A stretch of DNA of 8,555 nt from Dehalococcoidia bacterium (lineage in GTDB: Bacteria > Chloroflexota > Dehalococcoidia > Dehalococcoidales > RBG-16-60-22): the NCBI GenBank assembly GCA_004375725.1, contig SOKS01000210.1, positions 1-8,555 on the forward strand. Direction: 5' to 3'. Below the pieces are notes generated by a model. That model had not been told where the DNA came from, made no database searches, and saw only the letters and a list, made by a program, of their open reading frames with translations. A program made the translations under genes and the position numbers. Of this stretch, positions 1 to 7,051 are shown one piece after another. How positions within the stretch are numbered: position 1 is the stretch's first letter; every line of letters starts with the position of its first letter.

Positions 1-15
1 AGGGATAATGATATA

Positions 16-44
16 TTGTTCCTTTATACATAATTACATTTAAT
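16..44 (+). promoter_or_regulatory. Candidate sigma70-type promoter for the binding-protein gene
   Basis: TTGTTC (16-21) and TTTAAT (39-44) are separated by 17 bases, giving 3/6 and 5/6 matches to the bacterial -35 and -10 consensus. The surroundings are AT-rich. Transcription would begin near base 51 and leave a leader of about 80 bases before the binding-protein gene. The -35 match is weak and the region is AT-rich, so a chance match is possible. Confidence 0.35.
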
Positions 45-47
45 AAG

Positions 48-101
48 ATGGAGGTGGCGCCAGTAAAGATAGGATACATCAATAAAAAAGTCGTAATCTA
101 A
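48..101 (+). other. Short 17-codon open frame resembling a binding-protein N-terminus
   Basis: ATG at 48 opens a frame of 17 codons ending in TAA at 99-101 and reading MEVAPVKIGYINKKVVI. No ribosome binding site precedes it, so translation is doubtful. The stretch PVKIGYIN resembles PLKIGQLN at residues 34-41 of the lipoprotein encoded just downstream, which is the first strand of the mature binding domain. It may be a relic of a duplicated or replaced binding-protein gene, a leader peptide, or chance. Confidence 0.2.
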
Positions 102-131
102 AAAAATCTCGAAAAAAGAAGAGGTGAAAAC

Positions 132-1373
132 ATGCAGAAACTAAAACTGATTCTACCAATCGTAATATCATTAGCAGTAGTCCTCGCCCTGGTAATTGGC
201 GGATGTGCGCCTAAAGCTGGGGAAGCCATACCACTCAAAATAGGTCAGCTTAACAGCTTCACCGGTGACCTCTCTGACTTTGGCGGCGCGCACCGCAACG
301 CAGGGCAGTTAGCCGCGGATCACATTAACCTGGCAGGCGGTGTACAGGGCATTCCTATTGAGCTTGTTGCCAGAGACACGGCTACCAATCCGGTACAGGG
401 AGTCGATTCGGCGAGAGCGCTGGTTGATATAGACAGGGTAGCCGCCGTTGTTGGTGCCCTTTCCAGCGGAGTGAGCATCGCCGTTGCCGAATCGGTAACC
501 GGCCCGAATCAAATACTGCAGATTTCGGCCGCATCCACTTCACCCGCTATTACGGTACTGGCGGACGGCGACTTTCTCTTCCGCACCACCGTTTCCGATG
601 CAATCCAGGGTGTCATCATGGGGCGCCTTGCCAAAGAGCTGGGATATGACACAGCCTCTGCACTGTATATAAATAATGCTTACGGCCAGGGGCTCGCTGA
701 AGCATTCAAGGCAGCATTTGAGGCAGCGGGTGGAAAGATCCTGGCGCTGGTGCCGCACGAGGGCGTGCAACCCACCTACGCATCGGAACTGAGCAAAGCA
801 ACAGAAGGTAACCCCGATGTTCTGGCAGCCATCAGCTATCCGGAAAGTGCCCAAATCTACCTGCGCGAAGCGCTTGAAGGTGGTTACATAGACACTTTCA
901 TATTATGTGATGGCACCAAGTCCCCGGATATGAACGAAGCCGTAGGTGTGGACAAACTGGAAGGTACGCATGGTACGGCCCCTGGCTCAGCCCTGACCGA
1001 TGCCCGCCGAGTCTTCGAAACCAACTTTGAATCAGCCTTCGCTGTTGTGCCGCCACTACCCTATATGGACACAACCTACGATGCCGTGGTGCTGATTGCG
1101 CTGGCCGCTGAAAAAGCCGGCACTACCACCGACAGTGCGGCAATCCGTGATGCCCTTCGCGATGTGGCGAACCCGCCAGGTGAAGTCGTGGGACCAGGTG
1201 TCGAGGGAATCTGGAAAGCACTGGAATTAATCAGGGCTGGTAAGGACATCAACTACGAGGGCGCAGGTGGCTCGCAGGACTTTAACGAGAAGGGAGACGT
1301 AATCTCCACCATTGAGATCTGGAAAATCACGGGCGGAGAAATCGTTTCTACAGGAAGATACGAGCTCCCGTAA
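132..1373 (+). CDS. Branched-chain-type amino-acid ABC transporter substrate-binding lipoprotein (LivK-like)
   Basis: This is the extracytoplasmic receptor that would deliver a small ligand to the HAAT-family importer encoded on the opposite strand. Residues 1-25 form a lipoprotein signal (charged start, long hydrophobic core, lipobox VIGGC with Cys25), so the mature protein should be lipid-anchored. The rest fits the type 1 periplasmic-binding fold (Peripla_BP_6): KIGQLNSFTGDLSDFGG at 36-52 is the first strand and loop, SSGVS at 111-115 and SAASTSP at 132-138 correspond to the ligand-contacting loops of LIVBP-like proteins, and FRTTVSDAIQG follows. The length of 413 residues is normal for the family. 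The start is supported by GAGGTG about 7 bases upstream. Family members bind Leu/Ile/Val but also amides, urea and aromatic acids, so the ligand cannot be called. The gene is convergent with livM with a 46-bp gap in which no clear terminator is visible. Confidence 0.93.
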   Translation: MQKLKLILPIVISLAVVLALVIGGCAPKAGEAIPLKIGQLNSFTGDLSDFGGAHRNAGQLAADHINLAGGVQGIPIELVARDTATNPVQGVDSARALVDIDRVAAVVGALSSGVSIAVAESVTGPNQILQISAASTSPAITVLADGDFLFRTTVSDAIQGVIMGRLAKELGYDTASALYINNAYGQGLAEAFKAAFEAAGGKILALVPHEGVQPTYASELSKATEGNPDVLAAISYPESAQIYLREALEGGYIDTFILCDGTKSPDMNEAVGVDKLEGTHGTAPGSALTDARRVFETNFESAFAVVPPLPYMDTTYDAVVLIALAAEKAGTTTDSAAIRDALRDVANPPGEVVGPGVEGIWKALELIRAGKDINYEGAGGSQDFNEKGDVISTIEIWKITGGEIVSTGRYELP

Positions 1374-1419
1374 TCTCGCACAGAAATAGTCAGAAGCAGT
1401 CCGGGGGGTGTCTCTTCTC

Positions 1420-2433
1420 CTATGTCTCCGTGGAGGCATCCCCTGGTCGCGTTTCAGACAGTCGCGATACTACGCGCTCCTCACTCAGCACGCCTCCCGG
1501 CCTCAATAGAATCACGGCCAGGATTAGCAGACCAGTCATAACGTAGCGCAAATTGGGGTCAGATAGGAAACCGGGCAGGAATTGCGTTCCTGTCCAGATA
1601 CCCCAGACCACGAAAGCGCCCAGTATCGCTCCTTTATTATTGCCGCTGCCCCCAACCATAAGCATTGCCCATATAATAAAAGTAGCCAACAGCGGATCAA
1701 AAGTTATCGGGTCAACAAACCTCACGTTATGGGCATACAAAGCACCACCTATACCCATAATACCCGCGCCGAAGATAAACGACTGTAGTTTGAAATTAAA
1801 GACATTCTTGCCGCTTGCCTGAGTCGTCAATTCATCCTCTCTTATCGCCTTCAGTACCCTGCCCCATGGTGATTTAATAGCCCTATCTACCGCAATATAT
1901 AAGATAAACAGTATTGTCACAACCGCCGCCAGATACAGATAATCGTAGTGCTGAGGAGAAACAAGGTCACCCAGGAATTTGGGGATGCGATACAAACCTT
2001 TAGAGCCGTTGGCCAGCCATCTCTCGTTTAAGAAGATAATCCGGATGCTCTCAGCAATGCCGAGGGTAGCTATAGCCAGATAATCCTCCCTGAGCCGCAG
2101 AGTTAGAAACCCGATGAACAGAGCCACAACTCCGCAGACTAACGCTGCTGCCATTAAGGCTATGAAAAACCAGAGATCTATTCCCAGGTTCCAAAAACCC
2201 AGGCGCGCGGGTAAATCACCCCCGAAAACGTAATCTTCAAACATCAGTGGATCAGGTGACGCAGTGGTAAGCAATGCGGAGGTATAGGCTCCGAGGGCAA
2301 AGAAACCGGCAATACCGATATTGAATAAGCCGGTATATCCCCAGTGCACGTTGAGCCCCAGGCAAAAAATGGCATAGATTACCGCCATTATGGCAAATCC
2401 GGTGAGATAACCTATTATGCCGGATAAATCCAT
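1420..2433 (-). CDS. livM: Branched-chain amino-acid-type ABC transporter permease LivM
   Basis: This is the second membrane permease of a HAAT-family importer, pairing with LivH to form the channel. Its 337 residues are mostly hydrophobic helices. LGLNVHWGYTGLFNIG at 25-40, TLRLREDYLAIATLG at 111-125 and the cytoplasmic coupling loop GRVLKAIREDE at 191-201 (the contact for the ATPases) are LivM hallmarks, followed by a GGALYAH segment and a late MLMVGGSGNNKGAILGA segment. The C-terminal tail after RPGG is hydrophilic and about 25 residues long. The start ATG shares its A with the livH stop (TGATG), which suggests translational coupling, and GGGGTG lies just upstream. It is the last gene of the leftward livGFHM operon. 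Substrate specificity is not readable from the permease. Confidence 0.95.
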   Translation of the reverse strand: MDLSGIIGYLTGFAIMAVIYAIFCLGLNVHWGYTGLFNIGIAGFFALGAYTSALLTTASPDPLMFEDYVFGGDLPARLGFWNLGIDLWFFIALMAAALVCGVVALFIGFLTLRLREDYLAIATLGIAESIRIIFLNERWLANGSKGLYRIPKFLGDLVSPQHYDYLYLAAVVTILFILYIAVDRAIKSPWGRVLKAIREDELTTQASGKNVFNFKLQSFIFGAGIMGIGGALYAHNVRFVDPITFDPLLATFIIWAMLMVGGSGNNKGAILGAFVVWGIWTGTQFLPGFLSDPNLRYVMTGLLILAVILLRPGGVLSEERVVSRLSETRPGDASTET

Positions 2434-3455
2434 CAGTCTTTCACCCCGAAAATTCCCTTGGGACGAATCAGGAGAGCCGCTATCATGATGACGAACGCTA
2501 TTACGATCTTGTAAGCAGGATTAAGCCATTGCGTTGAAACTTCGGCGGCAACCCCAATGATGAGAGCGCCAACAAGCGCTCCGTAAAGATTACCAATACC
2601 CCCCAGGATAACCGACGCAAATAGCAGGATGAGCAAACGCCATCCCATAATAGGGAGCAGCTGTGCCTGAAATATAGCCAGGAAGACTCCGGCAGTAGCC
2701 GCCAGGCCGGCACTCAATGCCCACGTCCACTTGATGATGTTCTCGGTATTGATGCCGCTAACCCTGGCCAGGTCCATGTTATCTGACGTAGCCCTCATCG
2801 CTTTCCCGATTCTAGTACGTGTCAGGAATAAGTAGAGAACGACTACTAAAACGATGGTCATTGCCCCGATAAAGAGATTATCCGGTGGGATACGAATTCC
2901 CATAGACAGTTGATAAAATTCTTTCGACAGGCGAGGATACTGGTAAGTATCCCCACCCCAAATTACCTGTACTGCGCCTCGCAGGGCGATGGCCAGGCCC
3001 AGAGACGTCATAGCCAGGAGCACTTTGCTAACTCCCCTGCGCCTGAGACGGCGGTATATCGTGACGTCCAGACCGATAGCGATAGCCGCCATGGCCAGAA
3101 TGGCGAGCGGTAAAGCGATGAAAACGGGGTATCCGAAAGTGAACGGTCCTAGCCCGGCACCTTCCAGTCCTAGTCTAGGAAGAAGCGTCCCCAGCAGGAA
3201 TAGCGCAATGTAAGCTCCCAGAGTCATGAAGTCTCCCTGTGCCAGATGCGCGAAATTGAGAATCCCGTATATGAGAGACAAACTAATTGCGCCGAGAGCG
3301 ATTATCGCACCGAGAAACAGCCCGTTGACCATTAATTCCAGCTTTATTATAGAAAAGAAACCGAGGATGAGCAGGATGAGAAAGCCCGCTACTACGGAGT
3401 AACTGGCGTTCCACTTTGGTATTAATCGCTGCGTTCGTGGGCTTGTAGTCGTCAT
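2433..3455 (-). CDS. livH: Branched-chain amino-acid-type ABC transporter permease LivH
   Basis: This is the first permease of the importer and the partner of LivM. The open frame extends upstream to base 3551, but the start chosen here is the ATG at 3455-3453 (protein MTTTSPRTQ..., 340 residues). It has a good GGAGG 8 bases upstream, it begins 4 bases after the livF stop, and it avoids a long overlap with livF. The hallmark LSLIYGILNFAHLAQGDFM begins near residue 59 and runs into TLGAY at 78-82. The coupling loop GKAMRATSDNMDLARVSGIN lies at 217-236, and ILLFASVILGGIGNLYGALVG comes near the end. The NFAH motif is followed by LAQGDF rather than directly by GDF/GEV as in E. coli LivH, a small insertion. 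Many hydrophobic segments are visible and there is no cleavable signal. Confidence 0.94.
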   Translation of the reverse strand: MTTTSPRTQRLIPKWNASYSVVAGFLILLILGFFSIIKLELMVNGLFLGAIIALGAISLSLIYGILNFAHLAQGDFMTLGAYIALFLLGTLLPRLGLEGAGLGPFTFGYPVFIALPLAILAMAAIAIGLDVTIYRRLRRRGVSKVLLAMTSLGLAIALRGAVQVIWGGDTYQYPRLSKEFYQLSMGIRIPPDNLFIGAMTIVLVVVLYLFLTRTRIGKAMRATSDNMDLARVSGINTENIIKWTWALSAGLAATAGVFLAIFQAQLLPIMGWRLLILLFASVILGGIGNLYGALVGALIIGVAAEVSTQWLNPAYKIVIAFVIMIAALLIRPKGIFGVKD

Positions 3456-3459
3456 ATGT

Positions 3460-4164
3460 CTAGCCTCCGAGATACAGACGCGCAACGTCAGGATTATTGA
3501 GAAGGTTCTCGCCCCGGTCCTCCAGTTGGTTCCGCCCCGATGCCAGAACATATCCCCAGCTTGATAGCTTCAGAGCCTCTCTGGCGTTCTGTTCAACGAG
3601 CAGGATAGCCACACCGGAACGATTGATGCCCAGAATCTTTTCAAAGACAGAGCCGACCATGCTCGGTGCAAGACCGGCAGATGGCTCATCCAGAAGTAGT
3701 AAAGCAGGGTCCAGCATAAGTGCTCTAGCCAGGGCCAGCATCTGCCTCTGGCCTCCGGACAGAGTCCCGGCTCTGTCTTTTCTTCTCCCTGCCAGGTCAG
3801 GGAAGAGAAGATACATCTCTTCCAGACGCTGGCGGAAGTCATCGGTTCGAATGAAAGCACCCATCTCCAGGTTTTCGTTGATGGAAAGAGAAGGGAAGAT
3901 ATTGCTGGACTGGGGAACATAGCAAAGTCCTCTGCGCACGACCGTTTCAGGGGCAAGTCCGGTAATGTCTTTCCCCTGAAAGAGAACCTGTCCTTTCTTG
4001 GGTTTTATCAGACCAAAGATAGCCTTTAGCAGCGTCGATTTTCCAGAGCCATTCGGGCCGATGATGGTAACAACATGACCCTCTTCAATCGCAATGGATA
4101 CACCGTGAAGTATCTCTGTTTCGCCGTAGCCAGCTACGATATTAGATACCTTCAGCAGACTCAT
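3460..4164 (-). CDS. livF: Branched-chain amino-acid-type ABC transporter ATP-binding protein LivF
   Basis: This is one of the two cytoplasmic ATPases that power the LivHM channel. At 234 residues it has the normal LivF length. Visible motifs are Walker A GPNGSGKS at 36-43, Q-loop Q85 in YVPQ, signature LSGGQ at 135-139, Walker B LLLLDE at 155-160, and VEQN at 190-193. Gln in place of the switch His in VEQN is typical of LivF and separates it from LivG. The protein ends in YLGG. The start codon lies inside the last codons of livG (23-bp overlap), with a weak G-rich SD upstream, so translation is probably coupled. The codons for the terminal GG also contain the GGAGG that serves livH. Confidence 0.95.
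   Translation of the reverse strand: MSLLKVSNIVAGYGETEILHGVSIAIEEGHVVTIIGPNGSGKSTLLKAIFGLIKPKKGQVLFQGKDITGLAPETVVRRGLCYVPQSSNIFPSLSINENLEMGAFIRTDDFRQRLEEMYLLFPDLAGRRKDRAGTLSGGQRQMLALARALMLDPALLLLDEPSAGLAPSMVGSVFEKILGINRSGVAILLVEQNAREALKLSSWGYVLASGRNQLEDRGENLLNNPDVARLYLGG
3464..3468 (-). promoter_or_regulatory. Ribosome binding site that decides the livH start
   Basis: On the minus strand GGAGG ends 8 bases before the ATG at 3455. It lies within the final Leu-Gly-Gly codons of livF. It supports the internal livH ATG rather than the more upstream ATG at 3551, which would overlap livF by 92 bases and add 32 residues unlike any LivH N-terminus. Confidence 0.75.
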
Positions 4165-4942
4165 TACCGGAACCCCCCAGATAGGCCTCTATTACGCGCT
4201 GGTCACGCTGTACTTCATGAGGTGAGCCTACCATGATGTTTTCACCATTGCACATCACAATGATGGGGTCACAGAGACTCATCACCAGGTCCATATCGTG
4301 CTCGATGAGCAAGAATGTAAGCCCTCGTTCATAACACGACCGACGAATGTCATCGGCCAACTGCTTCATCAGGGTGGGATTCACTCCTGCCCCAGGCTCA
4401 TCCAGTAACACCAGTTGAGGTTCAGCCATCAAGGTTCGAGCCAGTTCAAGGAGTTTCTTCTGACCGGAAGACAGGTTTCCAGCATATTCGTTTTTCAGGT
4501 GTACCAGACTGACAAATCGCAAGACTTCCAGGGCCCGCTCCTCGATACTTTTTTCCTGACGTTTAACGCGCCAGGGTAGCAACCAGGAACTCCACAATTG
4601 TTCCCCTAGCTGGTCAGCAGGTACCAGCATAAGGTTTTCCAGTACGGTCATGCGCTTTAGCTCCCTGGGAATCTGGAAGGTTCTGACTATACCCTGACGA
4701 AATATTTCGTGAGGAGGAAGACTATCAATACGCTTATCACCAGATAAAATCTGACCGCTGCCGCACTTCAGGAAACCGGTGATTAAATTAAAAAGGGTAG
4801 TTTTCCCAGCACCGTTGGGACCTATGAGACCGGTAATAGTCCCTCTTTGTACCTTGAAGGAGCAGCGGTTAACGGCACGAATGCCACCGAAATCTTTTAC
4901 CACGTCTCTTATTTCAAGAATTGGCGTCTCCGAGTTTTTCAT
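4142..4942 (-). CDS. livG: Branched-chain amino-acid-type ABC transporter ATP-binding protein LivG
   Basis: This is the second ATPase of the importer and the first gene of the leftward operon. At 266 residues it is of usual LivG size. Walker A GPNGAGKT is at 41-48, Q-loop Q90 in RTFQ, signature LSSGQ at 157-161, Walker B LVLLDE at 177-182, and the switch histidine H215 lies in IEHDMD. The segment DEPGAGVNP after Walker B and the long insert at about 105-135 are LivG-like. The C-terminus runs a few residues past the common YLG end (YLGGSGNESAEGI), and this extension overlaps the livF start. No convincing Shine-Dalgarno precedes the ATG, because the leader is AT-rich. ATG is nevertheless the natural start, as the first strand ILEIRDVVKDFGG begins at residue 8. 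Confidence 0.95.
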   Translation of the reverse strand: MKNSETPILEIRDVVKDFGGIRAVNRCSFKVQRGTITGLIGPNGAGKTTLFNLITGFLKCGSGQILSGDKRIDSLPPHEIFRQGIVRTFQIPRELKRMTVLENLMLVPADQLGEQLWSSWLLPWRVKRQEKSIEERALEVLRFVSLVHLKNEYAGNLSSGQKKLLELARTLMAEPQLVLLDEPGAGVNPTLMKQLADDIRRSCYERGLTFLLIEHDMDLVMSLCDPIIVMCNGENIMVGSPHEVQRDQRVIEAYLGGSGNESAEGI

Positions 4943-4981
4943 GGTCTTTTATTTACTATTCATTATTTATGATTTCATTCA

Positions 4982-5010
4982 ATTATGGCACAAGCTACAT
5001 TGTACCACAA
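4982..5010 (-). promoter_or_regulatory. Candidate promoter of the livGFHM operon
   Basis: Read on the minus strand, TTGTGG (5010-5005) and CATAAT (4987-4982) are 17 bases apart. The -10 matches 5/6 and the -35 only 3/6. Transcription would start near 4975 and give a leader of about 33 bases before livG. The site lies in the 218-bp spacer shared with the divergent iron-sulfur gene. Confidence 0.35.
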
Positions 5011-5078
5011 AGCTATAAGTCCAATTTCGGAATGACTGCCATGCCGGTGGTAACAGCATAACTGATGATTTCAGTGAC

Positions 5079-5108
5079 TTGACAGCCAGCTTACAATGAC
5101 CTTAACAT
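5079..5108 (+). promoter_or_regulatory. Candidate promoter of the iron-sulfur protein gene
   Basis: A perfect TTGACA at 5079-5084 is followed after 18 bases by TAACAT at 5103-5108 (4/6). Transcription would begin near 5115 and leave a leader of about 45 bases. The identical TAACAT hexamer recurs in the candidate promoter before the tRNA cluster. Confidence 0.5.
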
Positions 5109-5160
5109 AGCTACGATAATTGAAATATTATAGCCACAAGGAAGCTGAGGAACCTGGGAA

Positions 5161-6216
5161 ATGAATGCTGACGCATACGAAAGACTGGCCAAAGCTCTGG
5201 ACCTCCTTCCCGGAGGCTACCCGCCAACCAAATCACATGTTGAGTTGCTAATTCTCAGCAAGATATTCTCTCAAGAAGAGGCCCTGCTAGCCAGCCATTT
5301 GACTGGAACCAGCGAAGCAGTTGATGCCATAGCCAATCGATTGAGTCTACCCGTGGCAGAAATTGCCGGAAAACTCGGCGCCATGCAGGCTAAGGGCATC
5401 ATATGGGGTTACGAGAGAGATGGGGTACACAAGTTTCGGTTGGCGCCTTTTATCGTGGGAATATATGAATCACAATGGGAAGTCATGGACCATGAGTTCA
5501 GTCACCTTGTTGAACAATATTGGAACGAAGGAGGTATGGAGGGGATAATGCGTTATGAGCCCGCGCTACACCGGGTTGTCCCGGCACAACAGGCTCTTAA
5601 AAAGGAGTTTATCCTCCCTTACGATGACATTAAACAATTAATATTGCAGGCCAGGTCATTCGAATTACGCGATTGCATTTGTCGAAAACAAATGGACCTG
5701 GTGGACAACCGGAGATGTGACTTTCCAGTAAGGGTTTGCCTGAACTTTTCCGTAAAAGAAAGCCCTGCCGGGCGGAACAGTATAACCCAGGAAGAAGCGA
5801 TCAAGGTACTGGACCAAACTGAAGAAGTAGGTTTGGTTCACACTGTAAGCAACGTGGCCACCGGTGTTCATTACGTGTGCAACTGTTGCGGGTGCTGTTG
5901 TGCTATTTTAAGGGGAATCACACAGTTTGGCATTGAACACTCTGTTGCCAGAGCCAATTACTATGCCGTTATTGATACTGAGGAATGCAACGGTTGTGGC
6001 ACATGCGAGGAACGCTGCCAGGTAGGGGCCTGCTCGGTGGCGGACGGTATTGCGACCATCGACCTGACAAAGTGCCTTGGCTGCGGCCTTTGTGTCACCG
6101 GTTGCCCAACTGAAGCAGCGAAGCTAAAGCTGAAGCCTGATGCCGAGATAATAACGCCTCCAGGGAATTACAAGGTCTGGGAGCAGGAACGGCTTCATAA
6201 CCGTGGACTGATATAA
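5161..6216 (+). CDS. Multi-cluster 4Fe-4S protein with N-terminal winged-helix-like region
   Basis: The protein is 351 residues and probably cytoplasmic (no signal peptide, no membrane segment). Residues about 27-95 look like a winged helix: a helical stretch, IANRLSLPVAEIAGKLGAMQAKGII as helix-turn-helix, and a following strand pair ending KFRLAPF. Residues 1-171 contain no cysteine. All 19 cysteines lie at 172-315: C172-x-C174 with C186 and C193, a knot at 240-247 (C240, C242, C243, C245-C247), ferredoxin motif one at C276/C279/C282/C286 (Gln rather than Pro follows, plus C291), and ferredoxin motif two at C305/C308/C311/C315 followed by Pro. The last two should hold two [4Fe-4S] clusters; whether the earlier cysteines bind a third cluster is inference. 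GAGG lies 10 bases before ATG. The gene is divergent from livG and upstream of the corrinoid pair. It could be a redox-responsive regulator, an electron donor for corrinoid activation, or neither. The exact function is not recognised. Confidence 0.85.
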   Translation: MNADAYERLAKALDLLPGGYPPTKSHVELLILSKIFSQEEALLASHLTGTSEAVDAIANRLSLPVAEIAGKLGAMQAKGIIWGYERDGVHKFRLAPFIVGIYESQWEVMDHEFSHLVEQYWNEGGMEGIMRYEPALHRVVPAQQALKKEFILPYDDIKQLILQARSFELRDCICRKQMDLVDNRRCDFPVRVCLNFSVKESPAGRNSITQEEAIKVLDQTEEVGLVHTVSNVATGVHYVCNCCGCCCAILRGITQFGIEHSVARANYYAVIDTEECNGCGTCEERCQVGACSVADGIATIDLTKCLGCGLCVTGCPTEAAKLKLKPDAEIITPPGNYKVWEQERLHNRGLI

Positions 6217-6239
6217 TAAATGGCTCATAATGGGTTAGC

Positions 6240-6262
6240 AACCAGCTCTCGATCTGGTTTTT
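6240..6262 (+). terminator. Probable weak intrinsic terminator after the iron-sulfur gene
   Basis: AACCAG (6240-6245) pairs perfectly with CTGGTT (6254-6259) across an 8-base loop and is followed by TTT; the downstream arm plus tail shows five T residues in a row. The stem is short with only three G-C pairs, so termination may be partial. An upstream GGTT (6233-6236) could pair instead with AACC (6240-6243), an alternative hairpin that would block this one. The hairpin lies 24 bases past the stop codon and suggests that the corrinoid genes have their own promoter or are reached by read-through. Confidence 0.45.
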
Positions 6263-6288
6263 AAGGAGTCAGCCTCACCAGCCGAGGA

Positions 6289-6317
6289 TTGCAGTAACCA
6301 TCCCGATATGATATTTT
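6289..6317 (+). promoter_or_regulatory. Candidate promoter of the corrinoid-methyltransferase unit
   Basis: TTGCAG (6289-6294) and TATTTT (6312-6317) are 17 bases apart (3/6 and 4/6 matches), just after the hairpin and inside an AT-rich patch. Transcription would begin near 6324, about 33 bases before the start codon at 6357. The matches are modest. Confidence 0.3.
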
Positions 6318-6343
6318 ATAGAAAGCCCTTAATCGAGAATGTC

Positions 6344-6350
6344 AAGGAGG
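6344..6350 (+). promoter_or_regulatory. Ribosome binding site that decides the corrinoid-protein start
   Basis: AAGGAGG ends 6 bases before the ATG at 6357. An in-frame ATG at 6339 lies in front of this site and would make the AGGAGG part of the coding region, as Arg-Arg codons, so 6357 is preferred. Confidence 0.85.
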
Positions 6351-6356
6351 ACTAAC

Positions 6357-7001
6357 ATGCCTGACCACCTGAAGACAATGGCCGAAGCGGTAAAAAATGG
6401 CGACGAGAAACTGACCGTACAGACTGTTGATGAGGCGTTAAGCGCCGGGGTTGCGCCCGAGGAGATACTGGGCAGTGGACTGGTGCCCGGCATCCGGGCA
6501 CTGGGGCAGCTATTCAAAGACGGACAGGCCTACCTGCCGGAAATCCTTATTGCTGCCCGCGCCATGAGGAGTGGAACAGAGAAGTTGCGCCCGCACCTCG
6601 CCGATGCCAGCATCCAGAAGAAAGGGACTGTGGTCGTCGGGACTGTTGAGGGTGATATGCACGACATCGGCAAGAACCTGGTCAAGATGATGCTGGAGAG
6701 CAATGGCTACGACGTGCATGACCTGGGCGTGGACGTTTCGGCAGACGCTTTTGCGGCGGAAGCCAAGTCAGCAAACGCCGATATCGTGGCGACTTCAGCC
6801 CTGCTCACCACTACCATGACCATCATACCCGCTATTTCCAAGGCCCTGGAGACGGCCGGTGTCAGAAGCAAGGTAAAGATGATGATAGGTGGTGCGCCCA
6901 TCACCCGCCAGTTTGCTGACGAGATAGGCGTTGAGGGCTATGCCGACGACTGTGCCTCGGCCGTGGACGAGGCTGACCGCCTGATGAAGCTGGCCGCGTA
7001 A
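6357..7001 (+). CDS. Corrinoid (cobalamin)-binding methyl-carrier protein, MtaC/MtbC/MttC type
   Basis: This is a stand-alone corrinoid protein that carries a methyl group on cobalt between two methyltransferases. With the start at 6357 it is 214 residues, the usual size. Residues about 1-85 form the helical B12-binding cap (B12-binding_2 family), with the typical segment ILGSGLVPGIRALGQLF at 37-53 and the AYLPEILIAARAM stretch. Residues about 90-214 form the Rossmann-like domain: GTVEGDMHDIGKN, with Asp100-x-His102-x-x-Gly105, where His102 is the expected lower axial ligand of cobalt; SAL at 147-149; and GG at 178-179 for the nucleotide tail. It has an excellent SD and is followed after 50 bp by the UroD-family gene, its likely partner. 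The methyl donor is unknown. Base composition looks richer in GC than the iron-sulfur gene upstream. Confidence 0.93.
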   Translation: MPDHLKTMAEAVKNGDEKLTVQTVDEALSAGVAPEEILGSGLVPGIRALGQLFKDGQAYLPEILIAARAMRSGTEKLRPHLADASIQKKGTVVVGTVEGDMHDIGKNLVKMMLESNGYDVHDLGVDVSADAFAAEAKSANADIVATSALLTTTMTIIPAISKALETAGVRSKVKMMIGGAPITRQFADEIGVEGYADDCASAVDEADRLMKLAA

Positions 7002-7051
7002 TTACCTTTACTCCAGGATGCCGCACTGTTTTTTCCGAAGGGAGGTCGCTA

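Noticed and set aside
1374..1419. Bidirectional terminator in the convergent gap
   Set aside because: I found no stem of useful length with a T tract on either strand; the G run near 1402 has no good partner.
3456..3551. Upstream extension of LivH by 32 residues
   Set aside because: It would overlap livF by 92 bases, the extra residues do not look like a LivH N-terminus, and the ATG at 3455 has a good GGAGG at proper spacing.
4959..4987. Imperfect direct repeat TTCATTATTTATG / TTCATTCAATTATG upstream of livG
   Set aside because: The two copies are 15 bases apart, but the stretch is very AT-rich and the copies differ by substitutions and an indel; this is not distinguishable from low-complexity similarity.
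6339..6356. Six-residue upstream extension of the corrinoid protein
   Set aside because: The extension would translate the strong AAGGAGG ribosome binding site itself, and the ATG at 6357 is ideally placed behind that site.
6217..6356. Cobalamin riboswitch ahead of the corrinoid gene
   Set aside because: The spacer is only 140 bases, and I see no B12-box-like element or the multi-stem layout expected of that riboswitch.
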